A program made the translations under genes and the position numbers. A stretch of 14,438 nt of DNA, from NCBI GenBank assembly GCA_005880175.1, contig VBJR01000203.1, positions 1-14,438 on the forward strand, in the 5' to 3' direction. A model generated the notes under the pieces. That model saw nothing but the letters and a program-made list of their open reading frames with translations, was not told the DNA's origin and did no database searches. This DNA is from Chloroflexota bacterium (GTDB lineage Bacteria; Chloroflexota; Dormibacteria; Dormibacterales; Dormibacteraceae). The first letter of the stretch is position 1; every line of letters begins with the position of its first letter. This document shows, piece by piece, positions 4,619 to 12,650 of this stretch.

Positions 4619-7600
4619 CTTCGCTGGCTCGCGACGCCCCGCCTGCAGCGCATGTTCGCCCTCGGCGGCCCCATCGTCCTGGGCCGGACCGCGATGCGGA
4701 TGCTGCTGGAGGGCCGGCATCCGGTCACCGGCCAGCCGATACGCCGGTGGGGTCCGAACGGGACCGTGGTCGGCGCCATCGACGTCACCGTGTCGCCGGC
4801 GCCGAAGTCGGTCTCGGTGCTCTGGGCGCTGGCCGATCGGGAGACTCGGCACGAGATCGAGCGGATGGTGTGGCTGTCCGCCGACTTCGCGACTGCCTCG
4901 CTGATGAGGAAGCCGCTGATCCGCCAGCGGTTCGGTCGTGGGCGGAACGACGTCCGCCACGAGGCGATGGAGGACATCATCGGTGTGCAGACCCTCCACA
5001 CCACCGCCCGGCTGTCCGAGCGCGGCGATGGCGTGCCCGACCCTCAACTCCACGTCCACTCGCTCCTGATCGGGGCCGTCGACGCGGCGGGTCAGCTCCG
5101 TGCGCTCGACAGCCGGCAGATGATGCTGCACCAGCGGGAGATCGACGCCCGCGCCAGCGCGACGCTGGCCGAGATGCTGCGGCTGCGCGGCTTTCCGATC
5201 GTCCGGTCAGTGGACGAGAGGGGCCGGGTGAGCTGGGAGCTGGACGAGATCCCGGCCGCGGTGCTGCGGATCGCGTCCTCTCGCCGGGAGGAGATCACGG
5301 CGGACGGACCGGGCAGCCTGCGGGAGCAGTACCGCGCCTGGTGCCGAGAGCGCTACGGCGTCGAGCGCGAGCCGAGCGGGCCGGCCTGGGACGAGTTCCT
5401 GACCACGCACCGCGGGCCGAAGGCGACGCTGAACGGCCCGGAGCTGCGCCATGCCTGGGCGGACCAGTACGGCGCCGCCGGTTGGGGCACCGCGATGGCG
5501 CGGGAGTACGTCCTGCGGGCCCAGCGCGCAGGGCGGGCGGGCGTCACACCCAGCGACGACAATGCCGCGGCGATCGAGCGGTTCCGGCAGGAGTTCCTGG
5601 ACGACCTGTGCCGCGAGCACGCCCTGGTGCCGGAAACCCACGTGAACGCCATGACCTTCGAGAAGGCCAAGGGGCTGATCGACATCACCACGGCGCTCAC
5701 GGTGGTCGGTGCGATGTTCTCGGCCGGCGACCTGCTGGTCGCGCCCGACGGTCGAGTGACGACCCTCGGCGTAGTCGCCGAGGAGCAGCGCGCACGCCGG
5801 GCCGCGGAGCAGCTGATGGACGCGCCGCCCGTCGGCGCGCCCGACCCCGAGGCGGTGCGCAAGGCGATCGAGGTGTCAGCCCTCCGGGGCCTCCCTTTCG
5901 ACGAGCACCAGGCGGAAGCGGTCCGCCTGGCGACGAGCGGACGTAGGCTCGTCTCGATCACCGGCCAGGCGGGGACGGGGAAGGGCGTCACGAGCGGCAT
6001 GATCGCGCCGCTCTGGCAGGCGCGGGGCCGCGAGGTCATCGCGCTGGCGGTCGCCGGCCGTACGGCCCAGCAGGCCGGACACGACGCCCGCGCGGACTTG
6101 GCGAAGACCATCGACGGCCTCGTCTACTCGGTCGAGAACGGCTACCGGACGATCGACGCGGGCACGGTCCTGGTGGTGGACGAAGCCGCGATGATCGATC
6201 ACTCGCGATACGCCTCACTGCTGGAGGTGGCAGCTCGCGCCGGCGCGACGGTGGTCCAGATCGGCGACGACCGCCAGCTCTCGCCGGTCGGCCCAGGCGG
6301 CCTGTGGACGCTAATCCACGCCGGCGCCGCGGCGCGAGGGCTGGCCGCCGAGCTGCGGATCGTGCGGCGGGCGAGCGACGCCGCCGAGGGCCAGGCCTGG
6401 ACCGATGTCCGCGAGGGCCGCGTGCTGGAGGCACTGCGGCACTGGCAGGACCGCGGCCGCCTGCGGCTCTACGCCTCGCGGTCGGAGCTCCTGGCCGGGA
6501 TGGTGGACCAGTGGTGGTCGGATGCTGCGCGGGGTGTGATGGTCGTGGACACGTCCAACGCCGAACGCGACGTCATCAACCGGCTGGCCCAGGAGCGCCG
6601 CCTGGAGGCCGGCGAGCTTGGCGCCGCGGTCCTGACGCTGCAGAACGGGTGCCAGGTCCGCGCCGGCGACCATGTCATCTTCCGCGAGATCAAGGAGCTG
6701 CCGCGGCAGCCCGGCCTGGCACGCGTGCCTCGGATCGAGAACGGCACCGAGGCCTCCGTGACGGACGTGGACGTGCCACGAGGCCTTGTCGAGCTGACCC
6801 TGCGTGAGCCACGTGGTGAGCGGTCCGTCACGGTCGGACGGGATGCCGTCCTCAACCTCGCGTACGCCCGCCACATCCAGCTCGGGCAGGGGATGACCGT
6901 CGATGGTGCCGGGCAGGTCGGAGTCAGCATCGCCACCGACCGGGAGCATTTCTACGTCATGGTCTCCCGGGCCCGCGCGGGAGCAGTGATCCACGCCACG
7001 CGGCCCGAGGTAGCCGCCATGGCCGCGCCGGGCCTCGGCCCGGTGACGGATGCCCAGTTGGGAACGCTGAAGCGGCTCGGCGTTGAGGACGTCCCGGAGG
7101 ACTGGACCTGGCTCGACGCGTCGATCGAGATTGACGCGAATCGGGACCCACCGCTCGGCGGATGGGCGATGCGCCACCTGACCGAGACGATGAAGGTGGG
7201 GCCCGTGCTGGCGGCGCACCTGGTAGCCGAGGCGATCGGACGCCGGCAGGCCGGGACGGACCAGCCCGTCGATCTGGGCGATGTCGATGCCGCGGTGCGT
7301 GCAGCCGTCCCCGCCGCCAATTCCGGGACCGCTGCGCAGCAGTCGGCCTGGGATGCTTTCCTTGCCGAGCTGGAGGCTCATCGCGATGCCGTGGAGGCGC
7401 AGGAGCATCTTGCACGCCGTCTCTCACGAGAGGGCCGCAAGGAAGCAGTCGGCGACAGCTCGCTCGCGGTCGATCCGCTCTACGACGAGGCCCGGCAGGG
7501 GGAGCGCGAGCGCGAGGCGATCGTCCGCGACTCGCGGCCAGCCGACGTGGACTACGCGCTGGACCGGGCCTGGCGAGCGCGAGTCGAGGAGCTGGCCGAG

Positions 7601-8821
7601 CTGCCGCTTCCCCCGCGTGAGCCCGACCTGACCAGCCTCCGCCTCGACGATGGCGTCGAGGTCGCACGCGGCCAGGTCATCAGGTTCGGCCACCCGGACT
7701 GGCTGGCCGGCGCCGCCCGGCAGGAGGTCGAGCCCGGCGATCTGGGCGTGGTGCTGGGCTGCCACCGAGGCGGGGTGACGTGGGACTACTTCACGGCCGA
7801 GCTGGTGGGCGGCCGCCGAATCGAGGTGTGGCAGACAGCCCACGGCATCACGGTCGAGCCGGACCTGCCGCCTGCGGTAGTGCGGGATGCAGTCCCCCGC
7901 CCATACCAGCGCGACCCGGTCGCGCTCAACGTGTTCGAGCTCGTCAACGGCGCCCGGCTGATGGCGGGTGACCGGGTGCGCTTCACGGAAGAGTCGGGGG
8001 CGGAGGGCATCGTCGAGGATGTCGAGCGCCACCGCCACAACCGCGCGGTCGTACGGATGGACGACGGCCGACAGACCAACGTCTACCCACACGCGGCGCT
8101 GGAGATCGTGCGGCCGGCCCAGGAGTCCGCCGCTGACCATGAGCGGCCCGAACCCGATCTCGCGCTGGGCGTGGCGTCTCGGGAGGAGCGCTGGACCACG
8201 CCGCTCCCGGCGGCGAACCCGATGGAGTTGGTGGCGCGATGGGAAGTGGCCGACCAGCTCCCCCGCGCCCTCGCGCTCTACGACGCCCTCGGCCAGATGC
8301 ACGTCAGCGCCACTCCCGAGCGGGAGGCCGCGCGGCTCTGGCTGGCCGAGCCGCAGGCCACCATCGTCACCCAGACGTGGGAGCAGGCCGCGACCGTCCG
8401 CCAGGCGATCGCCGAGCAGGCAGCCGGCACGGCGGTGCCCGATCCGGTGGTCTTGATCGCCGAACCGGCCTACCTGAGCCGGAGGGATGCCGAGCGAACG
8501 GGCGAGCCAGCCCTGGCCCCCGAGCGCGCCTACGTCTTGGCCACGCTGGACGACCGCGATGCTTTGACGAGAGCGGTCTCCGTCGCCATGGAGTCCCACC
8601 TGGTCACGAGACCGCCCGACCAGCTCACTACAGACCTGCAGGCTATGCACGCCCGCGAGATCGTCGCGTCGCTGGAGGGGGCGGAGGCCGACACCGCCGG
8701 ACACGTCCGGCCTGACCGATCCATCGAGCTGGCGGTCGAGGCTGGTCTGAGACAGGCTGAAGCCGGCCGCAAAGCTGAACGCGAGGCCGACGGCCACGTA
8801 CCGACACCGCACGGCGCCTGA
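4616..8821 (+). CDS. MobF/TrwC-type conjugative relaxase with helicase domain
   Basis: 1401 residues from GTG 4616, probably about 23 more if joined to ATG 4548. The protein should nick oriT, attach to the 5' end through a tyrosine and unwind the strand for export by the coupling protein. Family motifs of the relaxase domain are L-L-E-G-R-H-P-V-T-G, then A-P-K-S-V-S, and the metal-binding histidines H128 and D-P-Q-L-H-V-H (H146, H148). The helicase part (SF1B, RecD/TraI-like) has Walker A G-Q-A-G-T-G-K-G at 450-457, Walker B D-E-A-A-M-I-D at 522-528, I-G-D-D-R-Q-L-S-P-V and a late Y-V-M-V-S-R-A-R motif. The last 600 residues include two beta-rich segments of similar pattern and an Ala/Glu/Arg-rich tail. 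GTG 4616 lacks a Shine-Dalgarno sequence and excludes the catalytic tyrosine. The stop overlaps the next ATG (TGATG). Confidence 0.87.
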   Translation: MLRWLATPRLQRMFALGGPIVLGRTAMRMLLEGRHPVTGQPIRRWGPNGTVVGAIDVTVSPAPKSVSVLWALADRETRHEIERMVWLSADFATASLMRKPLIRQRFGRGRNDVRHEAMEDIIGVQTLHTTARLSERGDGVPDPQLHVHSLLIGAVDAAGQLRALDSRQMMLHQREIDARASATLAEMLRLRGFPIVRSVDERGRVSWELDEIPAAVLRIASSRREEITADGPGSLREQYRAWCRERYGVEREPSGPAWDEFLTTHRGPKATLNGPELRHAWADQYGAAGWGTAMAREYVLRAQRAGRAGVTPSDDNAAAIERFRQEFLDDLCREHALVPETHVNAMTFEKAKGLIDITTALTVVGAMFSAGDLLVAPDGRVTTLGVVAEEQRARRAAEQLMDAPPVGAPDPEAVRKAIEVSALRGLPFDEHQAEAVRLATSGRRLVSITGQAGTGKGVTSGMIAPLWQARGREVIALAVAGRTAQQAGHDARADLAKTIDGLVYSVENGYRTIDAGTVLVVDEAAMIDHSRYASLLEVAARAGATVVQIGDDRQLSPVGPGGLWTLIHAGAAARGLAAELRIVRRASDAAEGQAWTDVREGRVLEALRHWQDRGRLRLYASRSELLAGMVDQWWSDAARGVMVVDTSNAERDVINRLAQERRLEAGELGAAVLTLQNGCQVRAGDHVIFREIKELPRQPGLARVPRIENGTEASVTDVDVPRGLVELTLREPRGERSVTVGRDAVLNLAYARHIQLGQGMTVDGAGQVGVSIATDREHFYVMVSRARAGAVIHATRPEVAAMAAPGLGPVTDAQLGTLKRLGVEDVPEDWTWLDASIEIDANRDPPLGGWAMRHLTETMKVGPVLAAHLVAEAIGRRQAGTDQPVDLGDVDAAVRAAVPAANSGTAAQQSAWDAFLAELEAHRDAVEAQEHLARRLSREGRKEAVGDSSLAVDPLYDEARQGEREREAIVRDSRPADVDYALDRAWRARVEELAELPLPPREPDLTSLRLDDGVEVARGQVIRFGHPDWLAGAARQEVEPGDLGVVLGCHRGGVTWDYFTAELVGGRRIEVWQTAHGITVEPDLPPAVVRDAVPRPYQRDPVALNVFELVNGARLMAGDRVRFTEESGAEGIVEDVERHRHNRAVVRMDDGRQTNVYPHAALEIVRPAQESAADHERPEPDLALGVASREERWTTPLPAANPMELVARWEVADQLPRALALYDALGQMHVSATPEREAARLWLAEPQATIVTQTWEQAATVRQAIAEQAAGTAVPDPVVLIAEPAYLSRRDAERTGEPALAPERAYVLATLDDRDALTRAVSVAMESHLVTRPPDQLTTDLQAMHAREIVASLEGAEADTAGHVRPDRSIELAVEAGLRQAEAGRKAEREADGHVPTPHGA

Positions 8822-9597
8822 TGCCCGCAAGCACCGGCACGCACCGCCTCGGCCTGACGCTCGCGGCGGCGGAGTACGAGCGGATCGTCGCCTATGCGCG
8901 CGCAGCCGGGAGACCAGTCGCGACGATGGCGAAGCGGGTGCTCCTCGGCGTGATCGATGGTCACAACCCAGACGCCGCCGCGGCGGCGCTGAGCCGCGAG
9001 AGGGACCGCGTCCGCGAGCTGGAGTCGGAGGTGATGCGCCTGCAGGCGCAGCTCGCACAACACCAGGCGGCCGCCGACTTGAGCGCCCGCCTGCCCCGCT
9101 GGCGCTGGCCGCTGGAGGTGCTGCTCGCCGATCACGAGTGGTGGGACGAGTGGCTACCGCGGCTGGGCGAGCTGGTCGGCCGGAACCTCCAGTACGGCCA
9201 CGCCTACGACGACGGCCAGTCCGCCTCCGTCGTGGACGACCGCGGCTTCGCCGACCTGATGGGCTATCTGTTCCCGAACGTCGAGCACGCGCATGGCGCG
9301 CCCGTCCGCTGGAGCTCGCCCGAGTACGCCAGGTACGCCCGGCTGGCATGGCAGACCACAGGCACCGCATCGCGCTGGCAGCGTCCCGTACGAGCCGAGG
9401 TCTGGGAACCCGTTGTCAGGCACGTCGCCCTCGCCCTTGCCGCCCTGGAGACGACCAGCCAGGACCCCGGCGATGCCTACACCCATCTCAGGGTCGAGGC
9501 CGAGATCCGGGGCGAGTGGATGAGGACGTTGGAGGTCCTTGTCGGAGACGGCATCTCCAGCCGACCCGTACAGCTGCCGCGTAAGCCGCTCCCCTGA
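8821..9597 (+). CDS. Ribbon-helix-helix / coiled-coil protein, putative relaxosome accessory factor
   Basis: 258 residues; ATG 8821 overlaps the relaxase stop by one base, so the two are co-translated. Residues 8-48 fit a ribbon-helix-helix DNA-binding fold: a short strand H-R-L-G-L-T-L, a first helix with A-E-Y-E-R-I-V-A-Y-A-R-A-A-G, and a second helix V-A-T-M-A-K-R-V-L-L. Residues 56-88 form a charged heptad-like coiled coil. The Trp-rich remainder (W-R-W-P-L-E-V, then H-E-W-W-D-E-W-L-P-R-L) matches nothing I know. RHH proteins beside relaxases often bind oriT and stimulate nicking or repress the transfer operon (TrwA is an example). That role is inferred from fold and position. No Shine-Dalgarno is seen, consistent with coupling. 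Confidence 0.75.
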   Translation: MPASTGTHRLGLTLAAAEYERIVAYARAAGRPVATMAKRVLLGVIDGHNPDAAAAALSRERDRVRELESEVMRLQAQLAQHQAAADLSARLPRWRWPLEVLLADHEWWDEWLPRLGELVGRNLQYGHAYDDGQSASVVDDRGFADLMGYLFPNVEHAHGAPVRWSSPEYARYARLAWQTTGTASRWQRPVRAEVWEPVVRHVALALAALETTSQDPGDAYTHLRVEAEIRGEWMRTLEVLVGDGISSRPVQLPRKPLP

Positions 9598-9754
9598 CTC
9601 CGATGGCGGCGCAGGAACTTCTCCTCGCACCGTCGTCACCGGTGATTCGGGTCGAATCGAAGCCGACGACCAGTCAGGACTCGACGGGCCCGAACCGCCT
9701 GATCCCGTTCATCCACCGCCTTCGTCGGCCCACGGGCCGGCTCGACCCGCGCCC

Positions 9755-9760
9755 TATACT
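9755..9760 (+). promoter_or_regulatory. -10 box TATACT of the restriction-modification operon
   Basis: TATACT is a strong TANNNT-type -10 element, 8 nt before ATG 9769, so the transcript is leaderless or nearly so. No clear -35 is present; a small inverted repeat (9726-9730 with 9735-9739) occupies that area and could be an operator. CTCGAG at 9761-9766 follows the -10 box directly. Confidence 0.6.
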
Positions 9761-9766
9761 CTCGAG
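9761..9766. promoter_or_regulatory. CTCGAG site between the -10 box and the first start codon of the R-M operon
   Basis: CTCGAG is the known target of XhoI/PaeR7I-family enzymes, to which the downstream endonuclease belongs. The site lies exactly between TATACT and ATG 9769, where RNA polymerase opens the DNA, so its methylation could change operon expression. Other CTCGAG sites found by eye lie at 582, 10895, 12064 and 12549. Confidence 0.65.
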
Positions 9767-9768
9767 CG

Positions 9769-10025
9769 ATGGCGCGACGGCTCAGCGATCTGATCTCATA
9801 TGGTGCCCTTGCGGTGGGCACTGATCTCTTCCACTCCGCCCGTCGCTACGCCGGCCGGGCCGTCACGGCAAGGGTCGTAAGAGGTGGCATCGAGTACCAG
9901 GGAAGGTCCATACGAGCCCGGCCGGTGCCGCGTATGCCGTCACTGGCACCGTGGCCGTGAACGGCTGGGCCTGGTGGCACGTCAAGTCCATCAGGCGGCC
10001 CATCGGTGAGTTGCGCGAGGGGTGA
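9769..10025 (+). pseudogene. Small RAMA-domain (modified-DNA reader) protein, frameshifted
   Basis: From ATG 9769 the frame encodes R-L-S-D-L-I-S-Y-G-A-L-A-V-G-T then G-G-I-E-Y-Q-G, the first half of a RAMA domain. It then degenerates and stops at 9958. One frame over, from about 9903, come K-V-H-T-S-P-A-G-A-A, V-T-G and V-N-G-W-A-W-W-H-V, the typical second half, ending in TGA 10023-10025. Adding one G to the GGG at 9900-9902 joins them into an 85-residue protein that is essentially one RAMA domain. RAMA domains occur with restriction and methylase genes and are predicted to read modified DNA. The repaired gene overlaps the methyltransferase GTG (GTGA), so it is the first gene of the R-M operon. 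It may be a sequencing slip rather than true loss. Confidence 0.78.
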
Positions 10026-11617
10026 ACATCCAGCTTCGCCTGCCGACAAAGCCCCTCGAAAAGGGCGTCGTGTATACGAAGTCTTGGGTGGTCGAGCTGA
10101 TCCTTGACTTCGTCGGCTACCGCGTCGAGGCTGACCTCGCCACCCTTGTTGCCGTCGAACCGGCCGCAGGGGAGGGCGCCTTCCTGATCCCCATGCTCCG
10201 CCGGTTGCTCGCTTCACTCCGTTCCCACGGGCGCACGATTGAGGACGCGCGACGAGCCATCATCGCCTACGAGATCGACAAGGATGCGGCCGACCTCGCG
10301 CGACAACTAGTGGTGGCGGAACTCGTCGCACATGGCTTCTCCCGCCCTGTCGCTGCCCGTGCCGCGAAGCGCTGGATTGTTGAGGCAGACTACCTGCTAA
10401 GCGCGGCGACGGCCCCGCGTGCTGACATCGTGGTCGGAAACCCCCCCTACATTCGCTACGACGACCTCGGACCGGGCATGTTTCAGACCTATCATGCCGT
10501 CTGTCCAACCATGGTCGGACGCTGCGATATCTACGTCGGCTTCATCGAAGCGGCGTTATGTCAGCTCAAAGACGGTGGGCGCCTCGGCTTCATCTGCGCC
10601 GGTGTCGATGTTGTCATCGAGATGCACGATGCACCAGCCTTCGAGAATGACGTTGCGGCCTATCCGGCCGTCACCGTAATTCGTCGTGCTCCACAAGGCC
10701 CCGTAGTTGTCGCTTCAGCCGGACCAACGGCGGGGCCAGTTCAAGAAGGAAGTCTCGCCGACGCTATCGTCGAGCTTGCCGGCAAGCGCCGCGACAGGTT
10801 GCCTGGCTTCCGCGCAGCCAACCTCGAACGCTGGTATCGCGGCGACACCCCTTGGCCGTGGGCCGAACCAGAGGCCCTCGACCTACTGCAACATCTCGAG
10901 GCGCGTTTCCGCCCACTCGAAGATGTGCAGGCCGGCACCAGGGTCGGCATAGGCGTCGCCACCGGCGCGGACAGCGTCTTCGTCACGACGGATAGTAATT
11001 GCGTGGAGCCGGACCGTCTCTTGCCCCTCGCCATGGTCTATGACGGCCGCAACGGCGCTGTGGCGTGGTCCGGACACTACTTGGTCGATCCATGGGGACC
11101 AGACGACAAGCTTTTGGAGCTGAGTCCCTTTCCCAAGCTCGCCGCCTACTACGAAGCACATGCTGCCGAACTCAAGCGACGCAACATCGCCAGCCGCCAT
11201 CAAGCCGGCTGGTATCGCACGATCGATCGGGTGACCCACTCCCTGCTCAAGCGCGAGAAGCTGTATTTCGCAGACATGAAGTTGCAGGCCCACCCCTTCC
11301 TGGACCGCGGACAGACTTATCCCCACCACAACGTCTACTATGTCGTCTCGGACACGTGGGATATGGAAGTGTTGGGCGGCTTGCTCTTGTCCAAGATCGC
11401 CGAACTCTTCGTCGCCAGTTACTGCGTCAAGATGCGCGGCGGCACCCTTCGGTTTCAGGCACAGTACCTGCGCCGGATTCGAGTGCCGGACCCGATGACG
11501 CTTTCGGCAGCCATAGCTGAACGCCTGCGCGTCGCCTTCCGTCAGTACGACCGCGGAGCCGCCACAGCGGCTGCCCTGCACGCCTACGGCATCACTGAGC
11601 TACCAACGGCGGCGTGA
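10022..11617 (+). CDS. Type II N6-adenine DNA methyltransferase (PaeR7I/XhoI-type, Eco57I-like fold)
   Basis: 531 residues; expected to methylate adenine within CTCGAG and protect the host from the endonuclease encoded next. Order of motifs is that of gamma-class N6-adenine methylases: motif X region G-V-V-Y-T-K at 15-20, motif I V-E-P-A-A-G-E-G-A-F at 45-54 (SAM binding), acidic A-Y-E-I-D at 82-86, motif IV N-P-P-Y at 140-143, then C-D-I-Y-V-G-F and G-G-R-L-G-F-I-C. The C-terminal half would hold the target-recognition domain. After F-I-C-A (residue 193) the sequence jumps straight to V-D-V-V-I-E-M-H. Relatives usually carry about 20 more residues there (D-R-W-M-R-N-like plus a Y-G segment), so a small in-frame deletion is suspected. 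Starts GTG 10022 (GTGA overlap with the RAMA gene) and ends overlapping GTG 11614. Confidence 0.87.
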   Translation: MNIQLRLPTKPLEKGVVYTKSWVVELILDFVGYRVEADLATLVAVEPAAGEGAFLIPMLRRLLASLRSHGRTIEDARRAIIAYEIDKDAADLARQLVVAELVAHGFSRPVAARAAKRWIVEADYLLSAATAPRADIVVGNPPYIRYDDLGPGMFQTYHAVCPTMVGRCDIYVGFIEAALCQLKDGGRLGFICAGVDVVIEMHDAPAFENDVAAYPAVTVIRRAPQGPVVVASAGPTAGPVQEGSLADAIVELAGKRRDRLPGFRAANLERWYRGDTPWPWAEPEALDLLQHLEARFRPLEDVQAGTRVGIGVATGADSVFVTTDSNCVEPDRLLPLAMVYDGRNGAVAWSGHYLVDPWGPDDKLLELSPFPKLAAYYEAHAAELKRRNIASRHQAGWYRTIDRVTHSLLKREKLYFADMKLQAHPFLDRGQTYPHHNVYYVVSDTWDMEVLGGLLLSKIAELFVASYCVKMRGGTLRFQAQYLRRIRVPDPMTLSAAIAERLRVAFRQYDRGAATAAALHAYGITELPTAA

Positions 11618-12345
11618 TTCCGGATCTCGACCAACGATTCGTTGCCGCGGTCCAGTCTTTCTGGGACGCGCGTTCGCGCCAAGCTCAAGAGCAGGCCGAG
11701 CGTGGCACTATTGACGCGGGCACGCGCGGTGCTGTTACTGGCGGGACGCAGATGGGTGCTCTGGAAGTGCTCATTACGGACATTCTTCTGGACGCCGGCC
11801 TCAACCGTCCTCACGTTCACACCCGCACGGCCCTTGAGCTACCCGGCTACTACCGACCAGAGAAGCAGTGGGATCTGCTCGTTGTTGCCGACGATCGCCT
11901 GGTCATCGCCATCGAGCTCAAGAGCCACGTTGGTCCCTCCTTCGGCAACAACTACAACAACCGAACCGAAGAAGCGATTGGCAACGCTGAGGACTTGTGG
12001 ACCGCATACAGGGAGGGCCGTCTGGGCAAGACACCACCGCCCTTCCTCGGGTGGCTCATGATTCTCGAGGACTGCCCGGCGGTACACCGTCCGATACGAG
12101 CTGTCGAGCCCTACTTCAAGATCGACCCCGTGTTCCTGCCGGGCGGTCAGTACGCCTCGTACGCACAGCGCTACGCCATACTCTGCGAGCGCCTAGTGTT
12201 GGAACGGAAGTATGATGCGGCATGCGTTGCGCTCACCACGCCAGCCAGACCGACGGCCATCACCTTTCCTGTCCGCCACTTCGACTTCACGCAGTTCGCG
12301 TTCGCCATCGACGCACATGCTCGCAGGTTCACGGCAAGGGCGTAG
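11614..12345 (+). CDS. Type II restriction endonuclease, PaeR7I/XhoI family (CTCGAG)
   Basis: 243 residues, the usual length for the family, which cleaves C^TCGAG. Family signatures recognised from memory: T-I-D-A-G-T-R-G-A-V-T-G-G near residue 32, E-L-P-G-Y-Y-R-P-E-K-Q-W-D-L-L at 75-89, the catalytic E-L-K at 101-103, V-G-P-S-F-G-N-N-Y-N-N-R-T-E-E-A at 106-121 and L-M-I-L-E-D-C-P. D87, E101 and K103 form a PD-(D/E)xK-type active site. The gene appears intact. GTG 11614 overlaps the methylase stop (GTGA) without an obvious Shine-Dalgarno, so endonuclease synthesis would depend on translation of the methylase. A hairpin follows 5 nt after the stop. Confidence 0.9.
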   Translation: MIPDLDQRFVAAVQSFWDARSRQAQEQAERGTIDAGTRGAVTGGTQMGALEVLITDILLDAGLNRPHVHTRTALELPGYYRPEKQWDLLVVADDRLVIAIELKSHVGPSFGNNYNNRTEEAIGNAEDLWTAYREGRLGKTPPPFLGWLMILEDCPAVHRPIRAVEPYFKIDPVFLPGGQYASYAQRYAILCERLVLERKYDAACVALTTPARPTAITFPVRHFDFTQFAFAIDAHARRFTARA

Positions 12346-12350
12346 GCTCT

Positions 12351-12367
12351 CGCTGGTGCTACCAGCG
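12351..12367 (+). terminator. Short GC-rich hairpin after the R-M operon
   Basis: Bases 12351-12357 pair perfectly with 12361-12367 around the loop GCT, 5 nt after the endonuclease stop, followed by a pyrimidine-rich tract with T's (12370-12380). The position suits an intrinsic terminator, but the stem is short and the T-run interrupted. Confidence 0.5.
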
Positions 12368-12589
12368 CCATCCTTCCTTTGGTTGCCATGGGCGTTACAT
12401 CCTCGCGGTCGATCTCGTCGGCCAGCCTGAACGTAGCCCTGCTCGCCGTGACGTCGAAGCCGGATGATAAGCACGTTGCAAGGCCCTACTGACCCCGCGC
12501 GAGCGACGCCAGCGTGCTGACCGGGTACCTCCTGAACATCCACGGCGCCTCGAGCGAATACGGATGGCAAGATGTTATTTGCAGCGCTA

Positions 12590-12648
12590 TTCGGATTAAA
12601 GCTCTGTATTCGAGATCGATTCGGACCGTCCAGCCGTTCGGATTGAAG
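12590..12648. repeat. Direct repeat TTCGGATTRAAG upstream of the attachment core
   Basis: TTCGGATTAAAG (12590-12601) and TTCGGATTGAAG (12637-12648) match in 11 of 12 positions and start 47 bp apart, the second ending a few bases before the tRNA-derived core. A shorter TTCGGA lies between them (about 12620). They could be arm-type sites for the tyrosine recombinase. Confidence 0.5.
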
Positions 12649-12650
12649 AC

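Noticed and set aside
7424..9370. 648-codon minus-strand frame opposite the relaxase C-terminus and RHH gene
   Set aside because: No recognisable domains, and it spans two genes that are well supported on the other strand by coupling and motifs.
9644..9658. Inverted repeat GATTCG-GGT-CGAATC after the RHH gene as a terminator
   Set aside because: The stem is only 6 bp and lacks a T-run. It may be an operator, but there is no supporting evidence.
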